Shown here one piece after another: positions 8,840 through 16,850 of a stretch of DNA of 24,084 nucleotides. The stretch's first letter is position 1; each line of letters begins with the position of its first letter. Both the position numbers and the translations under genes were made by a program. A model generated the notes under the pieces. That model saw only the letters and a list, made by a program, of their open reading frames with translations. It did no database searches and had not been told where the DNA came from. This DNA comes from Psychromonas sp. (GTDB taxonomy: Bacteria; Pseudomonadota; Gammaproteobacteria; Enterobacterales; Psychromonadaceae), in assembly GCA_023145575.1 (NCBI GenBank), contig JAGLDN010000051.1, positions 1 to 24,084 of the forward strand, in the 5' to 3' direction.

Positions 8840-9982
8840 ATGCCGTGTGATTTTCTATCACTTGCAAACATCGGAGTTCAGCAACTACAACCTTATCAGG
8901 CAGGCAAACCGATCGAAGAATTACAACGAGAATTGGGGCTAACGAATATTGTCAAACTCGCCTCAAATGAAAATCCATTGGGATTAAGTGATGCAGTAAA
9001 ATCTGCACTACAAGCATTATTATTTAATTTAACTCGTTATCCAGATGCGAATGGGTTTTATTTAAAACAAGCACTCGCTGATAAATATACAGTAAGCTGT
9101 CAACAAATTACCTTAGGTAATGGCTCAAATGATTTGCTTGAATTAGTTGCGCGTGCCTTTGTGACAAGTGATCATGAAGTTATATTAGCACAACATGCTT
9201 TTATTGTTTATTCGTTAATCATTCAGGCGATTAGCGCAAAAGCGGTTGTTGTTCCTGCAAAAGAATATGGGCATGATTTAACGGCAATGCTAGCTGCAAT
9301 AACGGTGAAAACTAAGCTGATTTTTATTGCTAATCCGAATAATCCAACGGGTAGTTTTTTAGCTCAAAGTGATCTTTATGCTTTTTTAACAAAAGTACCA
9401 AGTAATGTGCTGGTGGTGTTGGATGAGGCCTATTTTGAGTATGTTACGATCACTGCGCGTGGTAATTCATTGGAGTGGATCTCTGAGTTTGCTAATTTAA
9501 TTGTTTCTCGTACTTTTTCAAAAGCCTATGGACTGGCAGGTTTGCGCATTGGTTATATGATTTCAAATACACAAATTGCAGATATTTTAAATCGAGTCCG
9601 CCAGCCATTTAATTGTAACGTACTTGCTTTAAAAGCCGCAGAAGTTGTATTAGCTGATGAAGATTTTCTCAATGAAACTGTTGCATTAAATGATCGTGGC
9701 ATGCGCGATTTAACGCAGTTTTTTGAAAGATATTCACTTGAATATATCCCTTCTATGGGAAATTTTATCACTGTAAATGTTAATTCACGCATTACGGAAC
9801 AATTAAGCGATAAAAAATCAGGTGATGAAGTTTATCAATTACTACTCCAAGAAGGTATTATTGTTCGACCGATTACAGTTTATGGGTTAGAGGATCATTT
9901 ACGTATTAGTATAGGAACACAATTAGAAAATCAGCGCTTTAAAGATGCTTTAATTAAAGTATTAAACTTAAAAAGAAATTAA
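8840..9982 (+). CDS. hisC: Histidinol-phosphate aminotransferase-type enzyme
   Basis: This is a PLP enzyme of fold type I, HisC family, which transaminates imidazole acetol-phosphate in histidine synthesis; some members use aromatic 2-oxoacids. The 380-aa product has the HisC N-terminal pattern (LQPYQAGKPIEEL, then KLASNENPLG at 39-48). It also has NPNNPTG (165-171), the PLP-binding Asp in VLDEAYFEY, Lys228 in SRTFSKAYGLAGLRIGY, and a C-terminal LRISIGT. AAGGAG at 8829-8834, overlapping the serC stop, sets the ATG at 8840. No other his gene is present. It lies between serC and aroA, as in the serC-(pheA)-hisC-(tyrA)-aroA cluster known in some gammaproteobacteria. A role in phenylalanine/tyrosine transamination is therefore as likely as one in histidine synthesis. 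Confidence 0.93.
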   Translation: MPCDFLSLANIGVQQLQPYQAGKPIEELQRELGLTNIVKLASNENPLGLSDAVKSALQALLFNLTRYPDANGFYLKQALADKYTVSCQQITLGNGSNDLLELVARAFVTSDHEVILAQHAFIVYSLIIQAISAKAVVVPAKEYGHDLTAMLAAITVKTKLIFIANPNNPTGSFLAQSDLYAFLTKVPSNVLVVLDEAYFEYVTITARGNSLEWISEFANLIVSRTFSKAYGLAGLRIGYMISNTQIADILNRVRQPFNCNVLALKAAEVVLADEDFLNETVALNDRGMRDLTQFFERYSLEYIPSMGNFITVNVNSRITEQLSDKKSGDEVYQLLLQEGIIVRPITVYGLEDHLRISIGTQLENQRFKDALIKVLNLKRN

Positions 9983-9983
9983 A

Positions 9984-11282
9984 ATGGAACAATTAGTATT
10001 AAAACCCATTCGTAAAGTTAATGGAAAAGTTAATTTACCTGGCTCAAAAAGTTTATCAAATCGTGCCTTGCTGCTCGCGGCGCTTGCAAAAGGCACAACA
10101 CGCCTAACTAACCTGCTTGATAGTGATGATGTTCGCTATATGCTGACTGCACTGAAACAATTAGGGGTTAAATATCAGTTGTCTGCTGATAAAACGCAGT
10201 GTGTTGTTGAAGGATTAGGTCGCGCGTTTAATACTGATAAACAAGCTCAGATGACGCTTTATTTAGGTAATGCAGGTACTGTGATGAGGCCGTTATGTGC
10301 GGTACTGTGTTTAGGGCAAGGAGACTATGTTTTAACGGGTGAGGCGAGAATGTTTGAGCGTCCAATTGGATCATTAGTGGAGGCTTTGCAGTCAGCAGGC
10401 GCTGATATATCTTATTTGAAAAATAAAAAATTTCCACCGTTAAAAATAAAAGGGACGGGATTAAAAGGCGGAAACATCAAAATTGAAGGCAGTATTTCCA
10501 GTCAATTTTTAACTGCTTTGTTAATGTCCGCGCCGATGGCGAAGCAAAATACATGCATTGAAATTATAGGGGAGTTAGTCTCGAAACCTTACATTAAGAT
10601 CACTTTACAAATAATGTCTGATTTTGGTGTTGAAGTGGAAAATGTAAAGGGTAAGTATCAATATTTTAAAATTAAGGGCAATCAAACATATACTGCAAAA
10701 GAATTGTATCTTGTCGAGGGTGATGCTTCTTCTGCCTCTTATTTCCTAGCCGCAGCTGCGATTGCTGGTGGAGAAATCACAGTGACGGGCGTTGGTAAAA
10801 AATCAGTGCAAGGTGATATTCAATTTGCTAATGTGCTTGAAAAAATGGGCACTAAAATTGAGTGGGGAGATGATTTCATTAAAGCGAGCAAAGGTGATTT
10901 AAAAGCCATTGATATGAATTTTAATCATATGCCTGATGCCGCGATGACCATTGCGATTGTCGCTCTTTTTGCAACAGGAACGACTACAATAAATAATGTT
11001 TATAATTGGCGGGTAAAAGAAACCGACCGTTTACACGCAATGGCGACAGAGTTACGAAAAGTTGGAGCAAATGTTGTAGAAGGTGAAGACTTTCTTAAAA
11101 TAACAGGTAAAGAGCCGCTCAAGCATGCCGAAATTGATACTTATAATGATCATCGCATTGCGATGTGCTTTTCATTAGTGGCTTTGAGTGATACCGGGAT
11201 CACAATCAATGATCCAAAATGTACGTCAAAAACATTTCCTGATTATTTTCAACAATTTTCTTTGATGAGTCATTTAAAATAA
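9984..11282 (+). CDS. aroA: 3-phosphoshikimate 1-carboxyvinyltransferase (EPSP synthase)
   Basis: AroA joins shikimate 3-phosphate and phosphoenolpyruvate to give EPSP, the sixth shikimate-pathway step. The 432-aa length is normal (E. coli 427). Lys22 lies in LPGSKSLSNRALLLAAL and the PEP-site loop LGNAGT is at 94-99, followed by MRPL with Arg102. GEARMFERPIG follows, where E. coli has GEPRM. EGDASSASYFLAAAA, ETDRLHAMATELRK, YNDHRIAMCFSL and KCTSKTFPDYF complete the fold. These features fit the class I (plant/enterobacterial, glyphosate-sensitive type) pattern. The start codon is one base after the hisC stop and the only purine-rich stretch lies inside the end of hisC, so translation is probably coupled. 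The gene is followed at once by a ktrA stub. Confidence 0.97.
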   Translation: MEQLVLKPIRKVNGKVNLPGSKSLSNRALLLAALAKGTTRLTNLLDSDDVRYMLTALKQLGVKYQLSADKTQCVVEGLGRAFNTDKQAQMTLYLGNAGTVMRPLCAVLCLGQGDYVLTGEARMFERPIGSLVEALQSAGADISYLKNKKFPPLKIKGTGLKGGNIKIEGSISSQFLTALLMSAPMAKQNTCIEIIGELVSKPYIKITLQIMSDFGVEVENVKGKYQYFKIKGNQTYTAKELYLVEGDASSASYFLAAAAIAGGEITVTGVGKKSVQGDIQFANVLEKMGTKIEWGDDFIKASKGDLKAIDMNFNHMPDAAMTIAIVALFATGTTTINNVYNWRVKETDRLHAMATELRKVGANVVEGEDFLKITGKEPLKHAEIDTYNDHRIAMCFSLVALSDTGITINDPKCTSKTFPDYFQQFSLMSHLK

Positions 11283-11297
11283 TAAGGAATGTGGATC

Positions 11298-11348
11298 ATG
11301 AAAAAACAATTTGCAGTGATTGGCTTCGGTCGATTTGTGAAATCATGA
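11298..11348 (+). pseudogene. ktrA: ktrA remnant: first 16 codons of a Trk/Ktr potassium-channel regulator
   Basis: A ribosome binding site (AAGGA, 11284-11288) and ATG lead into MKKQFAVIGFGRFVKS and a stop. This is the start of KtrA-type RCK subunits, whose Rossmann motif begins with a G-x-G pattern after a Q-F-A-V-I-G strand. KtrA gates the membrane pore KtrB in sodium-coupled potassium uptake. The remaining 200 or so codons are gone; the next recognisable sequence belongs to ktrB. Confidence 0.75.
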
Positions 11349-11390
11349 TACATTGCTTATAATGATCGTCATATCCTCATTGTCAGGTTT

Positions 11391-11538
11391 AGCTTTTTAG
11401 ATGCGTTATTTACGGCAAGTCATGTAATTAGGGCGACAGGATCAATCAGCATTGATACGAGTAAACACTTTACGCTAGCAGTCACAGATCATTTATTATT
11501 CCTAATACAAATTGGTGGGATAGGGAAAAAAACCTGTT
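11391..11538 (+). pseudogene. ktrB: ktrB/trkH remnant: internal fragment of the potassium-translocating pore
   Basis: One frame reads SFLDALFTASHVIRATGSIS, then IDTSKHFTLAV, then LLFLIQIGGIGKKT. This matches the first pore segment of KtrB/TrkH proteins (pattern D-A-L-F-T-A-x-S-x-V-x-x-T-G-L, then D-T-x-x-H-F-T, then L-I-Q-I-G-G-L-G). The selectivity Gly in x-x-T-G is kept, but no start, remaining pore domains or normal stop follow. With the ktrA stub 42 nt upstream this is the scar of a ktrA-ktrB operon collapsed by deletion. Residues after KKT are unrelated and the frame runs to a stop near 11600. Confidence 0.8.
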
Positions 11539-11582
11539 TGAATAGTAGTTTCGATGAACAATGCAAAACCATAAACATAATG

Positions 11583-11591
11583 TGCTATACT
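11583..11591 (+). promoter_or_regulatory. Candidate extended -10 promoter for mreB
   Basis: TGCTATACT (TGn plus TATACT) lies just past the ktrB remnant and 167 nt upstream of mreB. No good -35 accompanies it. It is the best promoter-like sequence in the spacer 11539-11757, which otherwise is AT-rich and shows no gene. Confidence 0.4.
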
Positions 11592-11757
11592 TCTAAATAA
11601 AATACGCGATGCGGTCAAAAATATTTGTTGAATGTTCAGTGAGTTAGTTTTTTTAAATAAAGTGTTGTTTAATTGCTTTATGCACTTGCTGATTTAAATT
11701 TGGATTGTTAAACTCATCTAAATTATTTTAATTTAAACTAACTTACTGGAATATCCT

Positions 11758-12801
11758 ATGTTTAAAATGCTTAGAGGCATGTTCTCTAATGATTTATCAA
11801 TTGATCTTGGAACTGCTAACACACTTATTTACGTAAAAAATCAAGGTATTGTATTAGATGAGCCTTCTGTTGTTGCAATACGTTTGGATAAAAATGGAGC
11901 AGGTAAAAGTGTTGCAGCTGTTGGACGCGAAGCAAAACAAATGCTTGGCAAGACACCTGGTAATATTCAAGCTATTCGCCCAATGAAAGATGGTGTGATA
12001 GCTGACTTTTATATTACGGAAAAAATGCTACAGTATTTTATCAAACAAGTACATGACAATAGTTTTTTGCGTCCCAGCCCTCGCGTACTAATTTGTGTTC
12101 CTTGTGGATCTACCCAAGTTGAACGTCGTGCCATTCGGGAGTCAGCTCAAGGGGCAGGTGCCCGAGATGTTTTTTTGATTGATGAGCCAATGGCGGCAGC
12201 TATTGGTGCGGGTATGCCAGTATCTGAAGCGAAAGGATCAATGATTATTGATATTGGTGGAGGTACAACAGAAGTGGCGATTATATCGTTAAATGGTGTT
12301 GTTTATTCGTCCTCAGTACGTATTGGCGGCGATAAATTTGATGACGCGATTATTAATTATGTACGTCGTAATTATGGTTGTACAATAGGTGAAATAACAG
12401 CAGAGCGTATTAAGACAACAATTGCAATTGCACACCCAATTAATGAGATCCGCGAAATAGAAGTGCGCGGTGTTAACGTAGCAGAAGGTATTCCCCGCAC
12501 TTTTACATTAAACAGCAATGAAATTTTAGAAGCTATTCAAGAGCCGCTTACTGGTATTGTTACCGCAGTAATGACGGCACTTGAAAAAACACCACCAGAG
12601 CTAGCAGCTGATATTTCTGAGCGTGGAATGGTTTTGACTGGTGGTGGTGCTTTACTTTGTGAGCTTGATCGGTTGCTGTCTGAGGAATCTGGGATCCCTG
12701 TTATTGTTGCAGATGATCCTTTGACATGTGTTGCACGAGGTGGAGGTATGGCTCTAGATATGATTGATACTTATGGCGGTGATTTATTCGATTCTGAATA
12801 A
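11758..12801 (+). CDS. mreB: Rod-shape determining actin-like protein MreB
   Basis: MreB forms ATP-dependent filaments under the inner membrane that guide the elongasome and rod shape. The 347-aa length equals E. coli MreB. Visible are an amphipathic N terminus (MFKMLRGMF) for membrane contact and phosphate-1 motif DLGTANTLIYVK (about 17-28). The central IDEPMAAAIGAGMPV is followed by phosphate-2 IDIGGGTTEVAI (about 164-175), and the adenosine motif VLTGGGALL is near the C terminus. The ribosome binding site is weak (TGGAATATCC). It is the first gene of mreB-mreC-mreD, with mreC 11 nt downstream. An intact mre operon argues that the cell is still rod-shaped despite surrounding gene decay. Confidence 0.98.
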   Translation: MFKMLRGMFSNDLSIDLGTANTLIYVKNQGIVLDEPSVVAIRLDKNGAGKSVAAVGREAKQMLGKTPGNIQAIRPMKDGVIADFYITEKMLQYFIKQVHDNSFLRPSPRVLICVPCGSTQVERRAIRESAQGAGARDVFLIDEPMAAAIGAGMPVSEAKGSMIIDIGGGTTEVAIISLNGVVYSSSVRIGGDKFDDAIINYVRRNYGCTIGEITAERIKTTIAIAHPINEIREIEVRGVNVAEGIPRTFTLNSNEILEAIQEPLTGIVTAVMTALEKTPPELAADISERGMVLTGGGALLCELDRLLSEESGIPVIVADDPLTCVARGGGMALDMIDTYGGDLFDSE

Positions 12802-12812
12802 TTGATTAATTC

Positions 12813-13679
12813 ATGAAAACAATATTTACAAGAGGTCCATCTTACTCAATTAGGCTAGGCATTGTGTTAGCCCTTGCTATTTTTTTGTTTTTTGCGGATA
12901 GTAAATTTAATTTGTTTTCATCTGTGCGTGTTTATTTAAACTCATTTGTTAGCCCTCTCCAATATATTGCTGATGTGCCTCAGCAATTATCAAAAACAAT
13001 CTCCCAATACATATGGACAAGAAAAGCACTACAAAAGCGTAATTTTGATCTTGAAAAAAAGAACCTTGCTTTATCTGCTGATAAACAATTCTTATTACAA
13101 CTCCAAAATGAAAATAAAGCCTTGCGATCACTGCTAAATTCAAAGAAAACATTTATTAACAAACGAATGATAACAGAGGTGATTAGAGTTCGTTCAGATC
13201 CTTTTAAATATCAGTTACTAATTAACAAAGGTAAGAATGATGGTGTTTATATAGGCCAACCTGTGACCAGTACATTGGGTCTTGTTGGGCAAATATCTCA
13301 AGTTGGAAATACGACAAGTCGTGTTTTACTTATTGTTGATTCTAGTCATGGTGTTCCTGTACGTGTACGGCGTAATGGCTTGATTGCAAATGTTCATGGC
13401 AGTGGCGATTGGAATAAGTTAGATATTCCATTTATACAAAGTACTGCGGACCTAAAAGTGGGCGATGTCCTCGAGACATCAGCTCTTGGAGGCGTGTTCC
13501 CAGCAGGATACCCTGTCGCAATAGTTTCTCATTTTGCATATGTCAAAGGAGAATTGTATGCTGATGCTTCAGCAAAGCCCATAGCAAAACTTGATAAAAG
13601 TCGATATTTGTTATTGCTTTGGCCTTATAAGGACAATCTCAAAAAAAAAGTGGATTTAAATGATGCCAAGCTTCCGTAA
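12813..13679 (+). CDS. mreC: Rod-shape determining protein MreC
   Basis: MreC is the periplasmic scaffold that links MreB and MreD to the PBP2-RodA wall synthase. The 288-aa product has a cytoplasmic N terminus, one transmembrane helix (about 15-30) and a coiled coil (about 55-110, rich in K, L, Q, E, N). Two beta-barrel lobes follow (LINKGKNDGVYIGQPV, GLVGQIS, LIVDSSHGVPVRVRRNG). The family motif KVGDVLETSALGGVFPAGYPVA is recognisable near 220-241. E. coli MreC has 367 aa; the shortfall is in the low-complexity C-terminal tail, so the core is intact. The gene overlaps mreD by 20 nt. Confidence 0.95.
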   Translation: MKTIFTRGPSYSIRLGIVLALAIFLFFADSKFNLFSSVRVYLNSFVSPLQYIADVPQQLSKTISQYIWTRKALQKRNFDLEKKNLALSADKQFLLQLQNENKALRSLLNSKKTFINKRMITEVIRVRSDPFKYQLLINKGKNDGVYIGQPVTSTLGLVGQISQVGNTTSRVLLIVDSSHGVPVRVRRNGLIANVHGSGDWNKLDIPFIQSTADLKVGDVLETSALGGVFPAGYPVAIVSHFAYVKGELYADASAKPIAKLDKSRYLLLLWPYKDNLKKKVDLNDAKLP

Positions 13680-14154
13680 TTATGGAGTTATTTATAGCTC
13701 ATTTTTTATAGCGCTCATCTTATCTATTATGCCGTTGCCTTTATTTTTAACTGTGTTTAGGCCTGAATGGCTTTTGATGATGCTTCTTTATTGGACGTTA
13801 GCAATGCCACACAAAATAGGTAGTTTCCATGCGTTTATTCTAGGCTTAATACTTGATTTATTATTAGGATCAACCATTGGTATGCATGCCATTTCATTGC
13901 CAGTTTTTTCCTATGCCTTTGCGATTAACTTTCAACAAATTCGCTGTTTTAGTATCGCAAAAACAACGATTATTGTTGGTTTTATCGTTTTTTTGAATCA
14001 GCTTTTTCTTTATGTAATTTCCTTATCCCAACAAGAGATTGTCTTCCATGGGTATTATTTTTTGGGTGTCTTTACCTCAATGCTAATTTGGCCTTGGTTT
14101 TTTCTTTTTATGCGCGCTATCCGTCTTAAATTTAATGTCGCAGAAAAATTATGA
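13660..14154 (+). CDS. mreD: Rod-shape determining membrane protein MreD
   Basis: A small inner-membrane protein of the elongasome. The 164-aa product is almost all hydrophobic, with about five transmembrane segments. It contains the family signature FRPEWLLMMLLYWTLAMP (about 26-43), followed by LGLILDLLLGSTIGMHAIS, both typical of MreD. Two adjacent ATG codons (13660, 13663) lie inside the end of mreC; either could start the protein. The stop overlaps the maf start as ATGA. Length matches E. coli MreD (162 aa). Position and overlaps support translational coupling in the mre operon. Confidence 0.93.
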   Translation: MMPSFRNYGVIYSSFFIALILSIMPLPLFLTVFRPEWLLMMLLYWTLAMPHKIGSFHAFILGLILDLLLGSTIGMHAISLPVFSYAFAINFQQIRCFSIAKTTIIVGFIVFLNQLFLYVISLSQQEIVFHGYYFLGVFTSMLIWPWFFLFMRAIRLKFNVAEKL

Positions 14155-14723
14155 TTTATCTCGCATCAAATTCCCCAAGACGATTTGAACTTTTAAAGCA
14201 AATTAATATCCCATTTACTCAAGTGGTAGGCGATATTAATGAGACGCATCAAGAAGGAGAACAAGCGCAAGACTACGTGTTGCGTTTAGCGCAGCAAAAA
14301 GCACAAGCAGGGTTCAACAATAGCAAGAAAAATAAACCTGTATTAGGTGCTGATACAATTGTTGTCTTGGGTGAACATATTTTTGGAAAACCAAAAAATC
14401 AAAAACATGCAGTGCAAATGCTGGGATTACTTTCAGGTAAAACTCATCAGGTTTTCACTGCAATTGCACTTATTGATGCGATTAAAATAAATACAAAGCT
14501 TGTGATCTCTGAAGTTACCTTTCGATCATTAAGCGAACAAGATATTACAGACTATTGGGCAACAGGTGAATCAAAAGATAAGGCCGCAGGTTATGCGATT
14601 CAGGGGATTGCTGCTAAGTTTGTTACTCATATAGTGGGAAGCTATAGTGCCATTGTAGGCCTTCCTCTTTATGAAACAGATCAACTGATCAGTGATTTTT
14701 TAGGGAGTAAAAGTGTCTGTTGA
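14151..14723 (+). CDS. maf: Maf-family nucleotide pyrophosphatase (YhdE-type, dTTP/UTP)
   Basis: Maf/YhdE proteins hydrolyse dTTP, UTP and modified nucleotides to monophosphates, cleaning the pool or slowing division. In the 190-aa product the N-terminal substrate loop is ASNSPRR (5-11). The catalytic acid is Asp68 in LGADTIVV, and GKPKNQKHAVQML and LSGKTHQVFTAI are conserved stretches. KAAGYAIQGIAAKFV and GSYSAIVGLPL complete the family pattern. The four-base overlap with mreD (ATGA) and the 11-base overlap with rng place it in one transcript. The mreD-maf-rng order is the standard one in enteric and related gammaproteobacteria. Subfamily assignment comes from context and sequence pattern, not an assay. 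Confidence 0.94.
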   Translation: MIYLASNSPRRFELLKQINIPFTQVVGDINETHQEGEQAQDYVLRLAQQKAQAGFNNSKKNKPVLGADTIVVLGEHIFGKPKNQKHAVQMLGLLSGKTHQVFTAIALIDAIKINTKLVISEVTFRSLSEQDITDYWATGESKDKAAGYAIQGIAAKFVTHIVGSYSAIVGLPLYETDQLISDFLGSKSVC

Positions 14724-16185
14724 ATTGTTAATGAATGTGACTGCTAATGAAACGCGTGTTGCATTGATTGATGACAATATTTTGCAAGAGCTACATGTTG
14801 AAATGGCGACAACAAAAAACGTCGTGGGTAATGTTTATAATGGGAAAGTTGTTCGCGTCCTACGGGGAATGCAGGCTGCATTTGTTGATATTGGATTAAA
14901 AAAAGCGGCTTTTTTACAGGCGAGTGATATTGTTGTCCCGCGTAAAAATAGACCAAAGAATGATAAAAATAAATTTGAAAATACAGATATTTCAGACTTA
15001 GTTTGTGCAGGGCAAGAAATTATTGTACAAGTTGTGAAAGAGCCTATTAACGAAAAAGGTGCTCGTGTGAGCACTGATATCACCATTGCTTCTCGCTACC
15101 TTGTTTTTGTGCCAAATAGTACATATGTCGCGGTGTCTCAACGTATTGAAAGCGCAATTGAGCGCAATCGGTTAACATCAATCATGCAATGTAATCTGAG
15201 TGATCTTGGTGGTTTTATCATACGCACTGCTGCGCAAATGGCGAGCGAAGAAGAATTAAATCAAGATGCTGTATTTTTGCAGAGTCTCTGGACAAATGCA
15301 TTAAAAAAAACTGTGCAAGCTGTCAACGAAAATCGCTTGTTGTATGGTGAGTTAATGTTGCCATTGCAGATCTTACGTGATTTATACGATATCAAAATAG
15401 ATAGGATCCGCATTGATTCTAGGACAGTGCATGATGCATTACTTACTTTTACTAAGACGTTTATCCCTGAACTTAATGGAAAAGTAGATTATTATTCAAG
15501 TAAACAAAGAATTTTCGATCTTTATCATATTGAAAATGAAATAGCGCGTACTTTAGAACGAAAAGTACATTTAAAATCAGGTGGTTATATTGTTATCGAC
15601 CAAACTGAGGCAATGACGACGATTGATATTAACACTGGAAGTTTTGTCGGTCGTGGGAATGTTGAAGAGACTATTTTTAATATCAATATAGAGGCTACAA
15701 AAACCATTGCGCATCAGCTACGCTTGCGTAATATAGGGGGGATCATTATCCTTGATTTTATTAACATGAAATCAATTGCGCATAAACGCCGTGTTTTTAT
15801 TACATTAGAGGATCTATTAGCAAAGGATCGTATTAAAACACATCTTCATGATTTTTCTCCCCTTGGGTTGATTGAGATGACGCGTAAGCGCACACATCAC
15901 AGTTTAGAACAAATATTTTGTGAAAAATGTCCGCAATGCCAAGGTCGAGGATTGGTTAAATCAGCTTCAACAGTTTGCTCTGAAGTACTAAGAGAAATAT
16001 TGCGAGTTAATAACCAATTTTCGTGTGATAAATTTAATGTTTACACGTCAACAGCCGTTGCTACTATGTTACAAAGCAATGAATATGAACATTTGCAGAA
16101 ACTAATCCTATCCATATCAAAAGATGTTATGATCTTTGCTGAACCGTTATATTTGCATGAGCAATTTGATGTTGTTGTGTCTTAG
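14713..16185 (+). CDS. rng: Ribonuclease G
   Basis: RNase G is the endonuclease that matures the 5' end of 16S rRNA and degrades some mRNAs. The 490-aa product (E. coli 489) has an S1 RNA-binding domain (about 35-125, with GMQAAFVDIGLKKAAFL), a 5'-sensor/RNase H-like region and the metal-binding catalytic aspartates. These are Asp305 in TTIDINTGSFVG and Asp348 in GGIIILDFINM. The zinc-link CPQC (406-409) is followed by GRG. It lacks the long C-terminal degradosome scaffold of RNase E. The start is GTG at 14713, inside the end of maf; the N terminus SVELLMNVTANETRVALID aligns with the family. Downstream, a repeat copy separates it from yhdP, which usually follows closely. Confidence 0.96.
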   Translation: MSVELLMNVTANETRVALIDDNILQELHVEMATTKNVVGNVYNGKVVRVLRGMQAAFVDIGLKKAAFLQASDIVVPRKNRPKNDKNKFENTDISDLVCAGQEIIVQVVKEPINEKGARVSTDITIASRYLVFVPNSTYVAVSQRIESAIERNRLTSIMQCNLSDLGGFIIRTAAQMASEEELNQDAVFLQSLWTNALKKTVQAVNENRLLYGELMLPLQILRDLYDIKIDRIRIDSRTVHDALLTFTKTFIPELNGKVDYYSSKQRIFDLYHIENEIARTLERKVHLKSGGYIVIDQTEAMTTIDINTGSFVGRGNVEETIFNINIEATKTIAHQLRLRNIGGIIILDFINMKSIAHKRRVFITLEDLLAKDRIKTHLHDFSPLGLIEMTRKRTHHSLEQIFCEKCPQCQGRGLVKSASTVCSEVLREILRVNNQFSCDKFNVYTSTAVATMLQSNEYEHLQKLILSISKDVMIFAEPLYLHEQFDVVVS

Positions 16186-16312
16186 ATAGCAGTGATGGTA
16201 AATAAGTTATCAATCTTACGTGGCTAAATGATCTATTTCCCGTTGAAATATTTTTAGAGTGAACTTGCAATTACAGAATTTCCACCTTGAATAATTTTAT
16301 TTTCTTACATAA

Positions 16313-16602
16313 TATACATATGTTTCGTCAAGATCCTTTGTTGGGATTTTGTTCGGATGTCAGCTAAAGGCAACACATTAGACCTATTAACGAAAAAATG
16401 TTAATTATTCTACAGTTATTTAGTTTTCGAATGTTGTAAAGTAGAGCCGGTATTTGAGCGAATAGCCCCAGAGGACAATAAAACTTCTTCCAATCAACAA
16501 AGCTATAAATTTCGACTTAAGGCGACTAGGATTTAATTTTATGCCTAGTTGCTCGGTACAATTTGTCTTGCTTTTTTTTTACCTTTACGTCAGATGTGTA
16601 TA
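16313..16602 (-). repeat. MITE-like dispersed repeat, copy 4, with both terminal inverted repeats
   Basis: This is the best-delimited copy, 290 bp, in inverse orientation to copies 1-3. Plus-strand left end TATACATATGTTTCGTCAAG (16313-16332) and right end CCTTTACGTCAGATGTGTAT (16582-16601) are imperfect inverted repeats of each other. Internal matches on the minus strand include ATGCCTAG with GGTACAATTT (plus 16544-16564, as in 7420-7448) and TTTCGACTTAA (16510-16520). They also include AGAGCCGGTATTTGAGC with TTTTCGAATGTTGT (16425-16460, as in 86-135) and TTCGGATGTCAGCTAAAGGC (16352-16371, as in 7648-7670). The match to copy 1 over the TTTGAGC/TTTTCGAATGTT module is the strongest between any two copies. 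Confidence 0.7.
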
Positions 16603-16850
16603 AATATATTATCATCATCAACAGGGAATGTTTCGCCTTGTTTAGGCATTCTAACTTACGCCCGATAAAGCATTTTGAATCTTACGAATTACATTCATAT
16701 GTGATCTAAATTTTACGCAGGAAAACAGCTTAATTAAATTAAAAGGATAGGTTGATGTAGGTAACTGTTCTATTAACGTAACTTACCAACGTAGAAGCTT
16801 GTTATTAAAAGCCGTAAAATAGAAATGTATTTATTGTATTTGTTATAGAT
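16603..16850. other. rng-yhdP spacer, remainder
   Basis: AT-rich sequence between the repeat and yhdP with no recognisable gene. It contains an imperfect inverted repeat GTAGGTAA/TTACCAAC (16757-16764 with 16783-16790), 7 of 8 pairs, of unknown role. Any yhdP promoter must lie here or in the repeat; I see no strong candidate. Confidence 0.4.
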
